From positions 1-7,124 of the forward strand of contig SFCP01000090.1 in the NCBI GenBank assembly GCA_004558535.1: a DNA stretch of 7,124 nt, in the 5' to 3' direction. The position numbers were made by a program, and so were the translations under genes. Numbering within the stretch: position 1 is the first letter of the stretch; every line of letters begins with the position of its first letter. Positions 1-6,628 of this stretch are shown here, one piece after another. The DNA is from Bacteroidales bacterium (GTDB lineage Bacteria > Bacteroidota > Bacteroidia > Bacteroidales > Bacteroidaceae). Below the pieces are notes generated by a model. That model did no database searches. It saw only the letters and a list, made by a program, of their open reading frames with translations, and was not told where the DNA came from.

Positions 1-1
1 T

Positions 2-109
2 CCCATGGAAGTGAGCCGTCTGGAGAGCGACCGCGGCAAACTGACTGCACTTTACAACGAAGGTTACGAGGAGGCGGGGCGCATGCTGAGCGGTATATCT
101 CAGCGGTAA
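2..109 (+). CDS. C-terminal end of a rightward gene, unidentified (window-edge partial)
   Basis: Thirty-five codons are open from the left edge to a TAA at 107-109. The peptide is rich in charged and helix-forming residues and includes the stretch LTALYNEGYEEA near its end, so it reads like a genuine C-terminal helix rather than random translation. The family is not recognisable from so little. A closing helix of the form L-x-x-L-Y-x-x-G-Y-x-x-A is seen in patatin-like phospholipases among others, so that is a weak guess only. The gene converges on the three-gene leftward operon, and a large hairpin begins 15 bases after its stop, which supports 109 as a true gene end. Confidence 0.6.
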   Translation, partial: PMEVSRLESDRGKLTALYNEGYEEAGRMLSGISQR

Positions 110-124
110 ACGGTGGGAACACAA

Positions 125-199
125 CGCCCTGCGATACGGCGGCCAAACGGTCTAATTTAGGTGGAACGTTTGGCCGCCGCCGTGTTTCGCAGTAGGGCG
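125..199. repeat. Large imperfect inverted repeat (hairpin), possible terminator of the left gene
   Basis: The core is a perfect 13-bp stem: CGGCGGCCAAACG at 137-149 pairs with CGTTTGGCCGCCG at 167-179 across a 17-base loop. Outside it, GCGA (131-134) pairs with TCGC (187-190) and CGCCCT (125-130) pairs with AGGGCG (194-199), giving about 23 paired positions with an internal loop and a 3-base bulge. It begins 15 bases after the stop of the rightward gene and lies between convergent genes, so a role in ending or protecting transcripts is plausible. No T run follows either arm, so it is not a textbook intrinsic terminator. It could also be a mobile or REP-like palindrome. Confidence 0.6.
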
Positions 200-245
200 A
201 AATCCGTAGAAACCGGCAGTGGTAAGCGCGATGAATGCCGGCTTC

Positions 246-308
246 GTAGAAGGGGAGGCTACTTGGGAGAAACTAAGGAGCACTTGGAAAAAACCACAAG
301 GCACTTGG
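246..308 (-). repeat. Three degenerate 21-bp repeat units, related to the array at 6447-6551
   Basis: Three consecutive 21-base units end in ACTTGG at 261-266, 282-287 and 303-308, exactly 21 bases apart. The best unit, 288-308, starts with six A and read on the minus strand begins CCAAGTGCC and ends GGTTTTTT. It matches the right-hand array unit (CCAAGTGCTTAGTAG plus T-run, 6510-6530) at 17 of 21 positions. Unit 267-287 matches the reverse complement of the right-hand consensus at 15 of 21, and 246-266 is poorer. The units run on the strand opposite to the right-hand array. Confidence 0.65.
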
Positions 309-327
309 TCCTGCCTAAGTGCCTTGT
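288..327 (-). terminator. Intrinsic terminator of the three-gene operon
   Basis: ACAAGGCACTT (296-306) and AAGTGCCTTGT (317-327) form a perfect 11-bp stem with a 10-base loop. On the minus strand the stem is followed by GG and then six T (288-293). It lies about 100 bases beyond the stop of the 946-residue gene and is correctly oriented to end the leftward operon. The plus-strand side is followed by ATTATT and preceded by the A run, so it may also work in the other direction for the left gene. The stem is built from two oppositely oriented copies of the 21-bp repeat family. Confidence 0.85.
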
Positions 328-427
328 ATTATTGAATGGATGGGAGAGGGCCTGCGGTATACCCTTCCTATGCTTGTCGCTTGATGTATGTCAGCATTTT
401 ATAGGGGGATTTCGCGCAGTTTTGTCC

Positions 428-3268
428 TTAGAAGGTGTAACGGGTGCCAATCAGTCCCCGGATTTGTCCTTCGGCGGGGCGCGTACTGCCGTGCCAGATG
501 TTGCGCGAAGTGACTTGGACCGCCGGCTCTACGTAGAGGTACCATCCGCCGTGCACGCGGTGGCCGATTTGCAGTCCGGCGCGTACACCGGGAGCTACGC
601 GGGTGCTTTCACCCGAGCGGGAACCAAAATTGAGCGAGGCTCCCACGTAGCCATCCAGCAGCCAGTCGCTGTGAAGTTGCGAGGCGCCGCCCACAGCCGT
701 GAGCAGGTTGAACATGTAGTTGGCATACACGGAGGTGATGTGCTTGTTGCCCGGTCCGTGCACCTGCACCGTGGCGTCGGACAGGCCGATACTGTAACCC
801 GAAACAGCGTTTGCCCATTTTCCGTAAGCCAGGTCCATATTGAGGGTGAGCTTGCGGCGCGTCGGATGCATGCTTTGTATGGTATGGGTGTCGGCGCCGG
901 TGCCGATGCCCAAGCTGAAGAAGTGCGGCCGCTCGGGGATGCTGGAGGTGATGTCTTCGTGGGACACCGTCTTCAGGCGGTAATTTACACCCAAGTAGAG
1001 GCGCGATTGCACACGGTTGGACCTTCTGTCCATGTGTCCGCCCCCCATGAGGTAGCCCACTTGAGGTTCGGCGTAGATTTCGGCATGTTCTCCGGCGCGT
1101 ACCGCCAATTGGGCGCCGCCGTGCACTTCTGCTACGAAGTGGCGGCTTCCTCCGCTTTTGTAGTCAGCACCTGCGTCCAATCCGGCCAGTGCCCGCAGAC
1201 TGAGACTCCTGTTCGGATTGTAGCCCATGCCGAGTGTGGACAAGTCGAGCAGGTAATCACCGCCGATAGTGAAGCGTGCGTAGTGCTCTCTGCTGGTATT
1301 GCGTCCCATACCGGTCAGGTTGATCCGCCAGAGGGAGGCTGGGGCAAAGGCTTTGCCGAAGCTGAGGCGCCCCATAGCCCCATAGCGCTCGGTCAGCTTG
1401 ACGTTGTAGCCGTAAGTACTTGCTCCGCCTGCCGCCGAAAGGAAGGCACGGTGGTCATCGGCTTCAAATTCTCCGCGGGCCTCGGCCGGTACAAAGTCGC
1501 GCAGGTTGACTTGCACGCCGGCCATGAGTGCTGAAGTCAGGTCAAGCTTCAGGAGCGAGAAAGAATTTCCGGGGAGGAAATCGCGATGATAGGCGCGTAC
1601 TTGCGGCTCCAGATAAATGCCCCACATCTTGTTGAAGTTCCATACTCCACGCAGGCCGAGATTTCCGCCAAGGCGTGGGTGTCCGCCTCCCTGACGTGCG
1701 GCGACGTTGAGGCCGATTGCGCCGATGAGGTCGAAATGCCGCTGCGGGTCATAGCCATGTAGTCCGTTTGTTAGGTTCCACAGGTAGTCTGCACCGATAG
1801 CCAGTGTCTTGTATTTCGTGTCCTTTTCGGGCTTGAGGGACTTCGCCTCGGCCCAGAGTCGCAGACCGGAGGTCGGCGTGAACCATTTACCGACGCCTAC
1901 AGAGAGCTGCAGGTCCAAGTATTCACCCGGACGGTAAATCGAGGCAGAGGACGTGGGCATCGTGATGCCGGCACCGGCATCAAAGAACAGGTGATCGTAG
2001 GGCGTAGCCTGCTCGAAGTCGTCATTGCGGAGCAGTTGCTCGCGCGTATTGCCGCCCTGCTGGAAGGCAAAGCCGGCCAGGACCGTAGGTACTAAGTCCC
2101 AGTTGCCTGCGGTTTGGATGAGCGGTGCATAGTTGCCGCGCATGAGGTCGACGCGGGGTTCGAGGAAGAATGAGGCACCTTGTCCCATGCGGAAATGTGC
2201 CTGAAGACCGCCGCCTACGCCCATCGAGAATTTGCGTCCTGTGCCGGCGCTCGACACGCTGGCGCTCACGTCGGCCACAGCATTGGTCCAGTATTTCCGA
2301 TTGGGGTCGTAGCCGCCAAAGGTGTTGTTCAGGTTGAGCAGGTAGCCCGCTGAGGCAGACAGCACTTTGGCGCGATTTTGCGGACGTTCGCGGTAGGTGG
2401 AAATAGCACCTGTCAGACGGACACCGGAGTAGGGGTTCCACCACTTGCCCAAGCTGAGCTGTGCGCGGGCTCCCTTGCGGTTGTCCCAGCTCGAGGGGCT
2501 GCTGTTGCTGATAAGCGAGGGGCCTGCAGCAAATTCCACGAAAGTGTGATTGAGGAAGTGGCCGTCGGAACTGTCGCGCTGCTGCTTTCGCGCATTGGGC
2601 ACTAAGCGGTATCCCAAGCCGGCTTGCACGCGTCCGGTCAGGCGATAGCGCCGCCAGGTGTCGGTGTGGTAGAGATTGTCTTCGTTGAAGCCGAACTGCG
2701 GCTCGATGTAGAAGTATGTGCAATTTGAGAAATTCACTTGTCCGCGTAGTCCCAAGTGTGCGCCGATGGTCTTGCGTGTTGTGGTGGCGTTGTGTGCCCA
2801 ATTGGCTTCAAATCCGGCTACAGCCGACCACTCCAGCGGACGCGGCAGGTCGTAGCGAGGTGCAGACAAGGCCGTCAGGTTGAGCAGGTAGTCCGCCGTA
2901 AAACCAACGGCTTTCGTCTTGGTGTCGCCCAAGCGGTAGGTGCCGCCTTGCATTCCGACGCGCCAGCCGTGCAGCGGCGTGACCCAATCGCCTATGGCCG
3001 CGTTGCCTTGAAATCCCGGCTTCTCCAGCTTGAAGAAGTGCTTGCTCCCATACGGCGTGGAGCTGAGTCCGCCCCCGGCTTCTACGAAGAGATGGTCGCC
3101 GAACTTCTTGTTTTCATAATGCTTGGCCACCGGTGGGCGTTGCAATACGTGTTCCAGCGCACTGCCGGTAACTTGGGAGTGTGCCAAGGCCGGACAGAGG
3201 CAAAGCAGCAGACAGAGCTGGCGCAGCCGAAGCCGGCGGGATTTATCAAGTGAGTGAAAATGTAGCAT
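428..3268 (-). CDS. Exported outer-membrane protein of five tandem beta-barrel-like repeats
   Basis: 946 residues. No named family is recognised. An N-terminal signal sequence has a basic stretch (RRLRLR, residues 11-16), a hydrophobic core rich in Leu and Cys (18-29) and probable cleavage near A-H-S-Q (29-32). The rest is five copies of a 160-165-residue unit at about 58-223, 241-403, 425-590, 606-765 and 781-946. Each copy has an opening F-x-x-A-G-x-G strand, a G-[KD]-W or G-K-A motif (G93, G274, G460, G638, G816), a Y-[LM]-x-[ND]-L motif (N130, N312, N498, D675, N854) and an E-P pair (E189, E370, E554, E734, E914). Three copies carry GY[DN]P[NQ]R. Alternating hydrophobic/polar, Gly- and aromatic-rich strands and a terminal Phe (RYTF) are typical of proteins folded by the BAM machinery. 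Short charged linkers (224-240, 404-424, 591-605, 766-780) join the units. It is the last gene of the operon, 113 bp after the OmpA-like gene. The ATG at 3268 directly precedes the signal sequence. Function is unknown; a surface or adhesion role is inference. Confidence 0.9.
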   Translation of the reverse strand: MLHFHSLDKSRRLRLRQLCLLLCLCPALAHSQVTGSALEHVLQRPPVAKHYENKKFGDHLFVEAGGGLSSTPYGSKHFFKLEKPGFQGNAAIGDWVTPLHGWRVGMQGGTYRLGDTKTKAVGFTADYLLNLTALSAPRYDLPRPLEWSAVAGFEANWAHNATTTRKTIGAHLGLRGQVNFSNCTYFYIEPQFGFNEDNLYHTDTWRRYRLTGRVQAGLGYRLVPNARKQQRDSSDGHFLNHTFVEFAAGPSLISNSSPSSWDNRKGARAQLSLGKWWNPYSGVRLTGAISTYRERPQNRAKVLSASAGYLLNLNNTFGGYDPNRKYWTNAVADVSASVSSAGTGRKFSMGVGGGLQAHFRMGQGASFFLEPRVDLMRGNYAPLIQTAGNWDLVPTVLAGFAFQQGGNTREQLLRNDDFEQATPYDHLFFDAGAGITMPTSSASIYRPGEYLDLQLSVGVGKWFTPTSGLRLWAEAKSLKPEKDTKYKTLAIGADYLWNLTNGLHGYDPQRHFDLIGAIGLNVAARQGGGHPRLGGNLGLRGVWNFNKMWGIYLEPQVRAYHRDFLPGNSFSLLKLDLTSALMAGVQVNLRDFVPAEARGEFEADDHRAFLSAAGGASTYGYNVKLTERYGAMGRLSFGKAFAPASLWRINLTGMGRNTSREHYARFTIGGDYLLDLSTLGMGYNPNRSLSLRALAGLDAGADYKSGGSRHFVAEVHGGAQLAVRAGEHAEIYAEPQVGYLMGGGHMDRRSNRVQSRLYLGVNYRLKTVSHEDITSSIPERPHFFSLGIGTGADTHTIQSMHPTRRKLTLNMDLAYGKWANAVSGYSIGLSDATVQVHGPGNKHITSVYANYMFNLLTAVGGASQLHSDWLLDGYVGASLNFGSRSGESTRVAPGVRAGLQIGHRVHGGWYLYVEPAVQVTSRNIWHGSTRPAEGQIRGLIGTRYTF

Positions 3269-3381
3269 ATTTCTGATTGTGAAGCACGTGCGAGCACGAT
3301 GCTTGGGTTGTACTAAGATGAAAATGCAATTCTAAGGTATATGAGTGTGGCGGCAGTGCCTTGCGAAGCCGTTGCCGACCG

Positions 3382-5520
3382 CTATTTCTCTTCTTGTTTC
3401 TCGTTGAGCAGACCATTCACGTCGCCGTCGATGCGCGCCGTCTGTTCCAGTTCCGGCTTCATGGTTAGTGCGCGTTTCAGTTCCGCATAGGCTTCGATGG
3501 GCTTCTCCAATCGATTGAGGCAGATAGCCCGGACGTAGTGGGTTTCGGCCACGGCGTCGTCCAGGGTTTGCGCCAGTTGCCACGCCTCGTCGTTTCGTTT
3601 CATGGCCAGAAGCAGGACTGTCGTGTTGAAGGGACCTGTCTTTTCGATAAAGGGGTATGCCTCCTCGTAGTGTCCGTTCAGTGCGTTGGAGATGGCTTTC
3701 ACCAAAAGCGCATCCTCGCTGTCGCTTGCCAGATAAGCCGTCAGTGTGTCGGCATCGCTGTACATTCCATCGTCGAGCAGGGCGATGATGTGGTTCATAT
3801 TGACTTCCTGTGGCGCATTCTTGCCTACGAACGGCGCGAGCAAATTAGAATCGGGCTGTTTCCTGTTCATTTTTATCACTTGCAGGTCGTTGGCCGCCAG
3901 CATAAATCTTGGCGACACCTCCAGGGCATGCAGGATTATTTCTTCGCGTTTCTGTTCATCGGTTTCCTCGCGGTAAAGGCGGAAATACTCGTCTTGTGAG
4001 AGCTGTCGGTAGTCTGAGCGGTAGAGCTCACGGATTTCGTCAACGGTGAGCTTGCGGAATACGGAGTAGTTGAGCACATATTCCACCTTTCTGAGTTCCG
4101 GCAGGTATTTTTCAAGCAGCAGTGATGTGTAGAAGGGCAGCTTTTTCATGGCGCTGCTTTGTGCGTCGATGTTGCCATGTTGCCGGATGATGGCTTCCAT
4201 AGCTTCTGCCTCCTCGACAAGGGAATCGCGGCGCAGCAAGGCTACCACTTCCGACCATTCCGCCACGCGTGCTGTGGAGGTCACTTCCATTCTTGCCCGG
4301 TCGCTGGGCCTGACGTAGCGCAGGATTTCTCCCAGCGCGGATTCCATACGTGCGTTGGCCAATTTAAGGTTGGAGGCGTAGCGTCCGTCGGGTGAGGCCG
4401 TGCCGAGAATAGTAAATGCACGCAGTTCGCTGTTGGGGTCGGTGGCAATGTTTTTCATCTTTGCGGAGAGCTTGCTTATTTCCGCCTGATTGTTTCCTTC
4501 GTTGAGGTCGAGCTTGCTTTTTCCGATGCGGAAGTGAAGTTTGATATCGTCCCTGTCTTCTCGGAGCTGCGGTTGTGCTTTTGGGAAGAGCGATTCGTCA
4601 GTAATATCCTTTCCTTCAAGAGAATAGTCCAACAATCTGAGCGGATTGATGGTTCCTCGGGCAATTGTGCAGGAGTCGATGAAACATAGTTTTGTGTAAT
4701 CCTCGATAACCCATTGTATATCACACGTGAAATCGTCATTGACGTGCTCTGTGTAGATGGAATCGTTGTATGGGATGATGTATTTACCGTTTTCGATGGT
4801 CTGAGTGCTGTCGGATTGTACCAAGACATATTTTGCGAGCGGATCCTGGCTCTCCATGTCGTAGTCGTACATACGGTTTTGCGTACGGTGGTACTCTTTT
4901 GCGTCGTAGACCAGGGGCGGCATCAACTGGAGTTCTTTCCGTGTGTGGTTGTTGATGATTGGTTGTACCACGAGACGGGTATCGTGGCCGAATTTGCTCT
5001 TGGGAATTTGCACGCGGGTACGTACATAGAAAGTGTTGCCTTTGATTTCTATGTCGGTCTGCTCTATGATGACTTCCTTCTTGAGTGATTTTGCGGTCAC
5101 CGTAGCTTCATCCAACAGGGTGGACTTCTCGTCCATCCTTATTTCTATGTATTTGCGGTTTTTTATCTTTTCGGTGACGGGTTCTGTGCCGACCATGGAA
5201 AAGCGCAGGCTTCCGTTGGCCCGTGCATTCAGGGCAAATCTGCCGTCGGCGTCGGTAGTGGCGAGCAGGCGGTCGGTGGATGGGTCTACGACGGTCACGC
5301 CGATGAGTGGCTCACCCTTTTCGCGCGACAGGACCCTTCCGGTGATGCGGATGACTTGCGCGCTGGCACTTAGGGTGCAGACGAGGAGTAGCAGAAAGGC
5401 AAGGCTGCGTCGCAGGTTGCAGACAGTGGTGCGCGCGGCATTGCCGGAATTACGGGCGGGGAGGGAGAGAAGCTTTGTGTGAGGAGAAGAAAGCTTTATG
5501 TGGGAGGAAAAATCATTCAT
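3382..5520 (-). CDS. Exported multidomain protein: carboxypeptidase-regulatory-like, DUF3868-like, OmpA-like and TPR-like regions
   Basis: 712 residues. The signal sequence has an unusually long N-region; the hydrophobic core is at 40-50 and SASA-Q gives cleavage after A54. No internal start codon would shorten it. Residues 56-130 look like the carboxypeptidase-regulatory beta-sandwich of SusC-like proteins (ITGRVLSREKGEPLIGVTVV, later TTDADGRF), followed by LLDEATVTA (135-143), which resembles a TonB box. Residues about 150-290 look like the DUF3868 region of Bacteroidales fimbrial accessory proteins (V-x-P-I-I-x-N, then L-x-x-P-P-L-V-Y). Residues 324-404 are OmpA-like: GTASPDG (373-379), N384, L387 and R391 match the peptidoglycan-binding motif. 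Residues about 520-700 are helical and TPR-like (HYEEAYPFIEK; HYVRAICLNRLEKPIEAYAE). The gene lies 47 bp after the DUF3575 gene, its usual partner in fimbrial loci. The likely location is periplasmic or outer-membrane attached, with contact to peptidoglycan. Domain calls are by eye; DUF3868 and TPR are the least certain. Confidence 0.85.
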   Translation of the reverse strand: MNDFSSHIKLSSPHTKLLSLPARNSGNAARTTVCNLRRSLAFLLLLVCTLSASAQVIRITGRVLSREKGEPLIGVTVVDPSTDRLLATTDADGRFALNARANGSLRFSMVGTEPVTEKIKNRKYIEIRMDEKSTLLDEATVTAKSLKKEVIIEQTDIEIKGNTFYVRTRVQIPKSKFGHDTRLVVQPIINNHTRKELQLMPPLVYDAKEYHRTQNRMYDYDMESQDPLAKYVLVQSDSTQTIENGKYIIPYNDSIYTEHVNDDFTCDIQWVIEDYTKLCFIDSCTIARGTINPLRLLDYSLEGKDITDESLFPKAQPQLREDRDDIKLHFRIGKSKLDLNEGNNQAEISKLSAKMKNIATDPNSELRAFTILGTASPDGRYASNLKLANARMESALGEILRYVRPSDRARMEVTSTARVAEWSEVVALLRRDSLVEEAEAMEAIIRQHGNIDAQSSAMKKLPFYTSLLLEKYLPELRKVEYVLNYSVFRKLTVDEIRELYRSDYRQLSQDEYFRLYREETDEQKREEIILHALEVSPRFMLAANDLQVIKMNRKQPDSNLLAPFVGKNAPQEVNMNHIIALLDDGMYSDADTLTAYLASDSEDALLVKAISNALNGHYEEAYPFIEKTGPFNTTVLLLAMKRNDEAWQLAQTLDDAVAETHYVRAICLNRLEKPIEAYAELKRALTMKPELEQTARIDGDVNGLLNEKQEEK

Positions 5521-5567
5521 GATGGAGGAAATTTGACTTATCCGGGAGGTAGATTTTTGGATGGCGC

Positions 5568-6164
5568 TTATTTGAGAAGGTACGTCAGCGTCAGTCCGAT
5601 TTTGAGGGGCATCAGTTGTGTCTTGGTCTGATTGGGGACGGCGGGAGCGTCCTCGCCGCTGCGGTAGGACTTGTCCCGTGTGTGCAGCAAGCCCACTCCG
5701 GCTGTGGCCTCAAGGCTTAGCCGCTGCTTGAGTACGAAGCTGTAGCCGTAGGTCAGACCTGCGCCGATGGCATCGCCTGTGTGTATTTTTTCTTTCCATT
5801 GCAGGTCGTACATGGTGCCTGTGGCCATCACGCCCAGGAAGTGCCCGGCTTGCGGACGGGCCGAAAACCAGTATCTGACTTCGGGCTTGAAACTGGCAAA
5901 GTGCAGTTGGTGGTCGCCAAACTTGAATGGATTGCCCGCAGCTTCGAGGTTGACGGTAAAATGTCGGGACAATCTGAACTCAGTGCCGATGTTGGGGGAA
6001 AGGGTTGCCCAGTAGAGTAAATTGGTCTTGATGCCAACGCGTTGCGCGTGGACGTCGGTGGTGCTCCAAAGGGCGGCGCACAGAATGGTGCAGAGTAAGA
6101 CGGTTTTTCGAAAGGACATGGCCGTATACGAATGGTGATCAGAATGTGATAAGTGTATTTTCAT
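5568..6164 (-). CDS. DUF3575 family outer-membrane protein
   Basis: 198 residues from the ATG at 6164, or 183 from the ATG at 6119. The second start gives a compact signal peptide beginning MSFRKTVLL, with cleavage at D-V-H-A-Q (after residue 40 of the long form), so I favour it; neither has a Shine-Dalgarno sequence. The mature protein opens with GIKTNLLYWATLSPNIGTEF, the signature of DUF3575, and continues with PEVRYWF (94-100) and GHFLGV (107-112). Alternating strands and a Tyr/Leu-rich C-terminus (LTLTYLLK) suggest a small beta-barrel of about eight strands. In Bacteroidales this family normally opens fimbrial (Mfa/Fim-like) accessory clusters ahead of a DUF3868/OmpA gene, as here. It is the first gene of the operon, about 110-150 bases downstream of the promoter. 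The biochemical function of the family is unknown to me. Confidence 0.88.
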   Translation of the reverse strand: MKIHLSHSDHHSYTAMSFRKTVLLCTILCAALWSTTDVHAQRVGIKTNLLYWATLSPNIGTEFRLSRHFTVNLEAAGNPFKFGDHQLHFASFKPEVRYWFSARPQAGHFLGVMATGTMYDLQWKEKIHTGDAIGAGLTYGYSFVLKQRLSLEATAGVGLLHTRDKSYRSGEDAPAVPNQTKTQLMPLKIGLTLTYLLK

Positions 6165-6276
6165 TTCTCGGCAAGAAGCGGAAGAACTTGTTGCCCGGGG
6201 AATAAGTGGGAAAGAAAAACGGACGTTGTAGAAAGGAAATCGGAGCCTCCATCGTCTGTCGGGTATTTCCCGAATG

Positions 6277-6313
6277 CAAAGATAGAAAGTTTGTGTTACA
6301 ATGTTTATACAAA
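6277..6313 (-). promoter_or_regulatory. Bacteroidales-type promoter of the operon
   Basis: On the minus strand TATCTTTG (6277-6284) is an exact match to the Bacteroidales -7 box TAnnTTTG. A TTTG (6310-6313) lies 25 bases upstream, somewhat farther than the usual spacing of about 20; an ATTG at 6299-6302 is too close. Transcription would begin near 6270, giving a leader of about 105 bases to the ATG at 6164 or about 150 to the ATG at 6119. No comparable promoter is visible in the 47-bp or 113-bp gaps. A weak TAGAATTG (3327-3334) ahead of the 946-residue gene has no upstream partner. Confidence 0.6.
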
Positions 6314-6446
6314 ATGAGAAAAACTTGCAATAAAATAATCATAATGGAATTGTCCGTGCCGCTGTGGCGCGGTACAGATAATTTTGCTGCGGCCGGTTGT
6401 CTTTAACCCAAGTCGGCCGTGCGAAAAATTGCATGGAATAAAGCAA
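6314..6446. other. Gene-free stretch between the promoter and the 21-bp array
   Basis: There is no supported reading frame here. The segment is AT-rich next to the promoter. It holds two modest hairpins: GTGCCGC (6356-6362) with GCGGTAC (6369-6375, one G-T pair) followed by a short AT-rich run, and CGGCCG (6390-6395) with CGGCCG (6414-6419) across an 18-base loop. Neither has a convincing T run or an obvious gene to terminate. They could be upstream regulatory structure or chance. Confidence 0.35.
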
Positions 6447-6551
6447 CTAAGTGCTTAGTAGTTTTTTCTAAGTGCTTAGTAGTTTTTCCTAAGTGCTTAG
6501 TAGTTTTTTCCAAGTGCTTAGTAGTTTTTCCTAAGTGCCGGATAGTTTTTT
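6447..6551 (+). repeat. Tandem array of five 21-bp units with phased T-tracts
   Basis: Five head-to-tail units start at 6447, 6468, 6489, 6510 and 6531, each exactly 21 bases long. The unit is CTAAGTGCTTAGTAG followed by five or six T, with or without a final C. Units 1 and 3 are identical; 2 differs only in its last base; 4 has CC for CT at the start; 5 is diverged in the middle (CCGGA in place of CTTAG) but keeps the T-tract. Each intact unit contains the dyad CTAAG-TG-CTTAG. There are no spacers. The array lies about 165-270 bases upstream of the operon's -7 box. Confidence 0.95.
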
Positions 6552-6628
6552 AAGAGCGTTGACCGGCTATATTGAGGTGCTCTCTCGTGCGTATATATAC
6601 GTTTTTATTTTTCCGAAAAAAGTATGCA

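Noticed and set aside
161..1534. 457-codon open frame on the plus strand
   Set aside because: It lies almost wholly antisense to the C-terminal repeats of the 946-residue protein and covers the operon terminator. Its translation has no recognisable domain, whereas the minus-strand frame shows clear periodic motifs and a signal peptide.
2022..2801. 259-codon open frame on the minus strand inside the 946-residue gene
   Set aside because: It is a shifted frame of the same strand with an Arg/Gln/Pro-rich, low-information translation, produced by the GC-rich codon use of the real gene.
3269..3381. Separate promoter or terminator between the second and third genes
   Set aside because: Only a one-mismatch -7-like box (3327-3334) without an upstream TTTG and a short interrupted stem without a T run are present, so read-through from the operon promoter is simpler.
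6447..6551. CRISPR array
   Set aside because: The 21-bp units abut one another with no spacers, and there are no cas genes.
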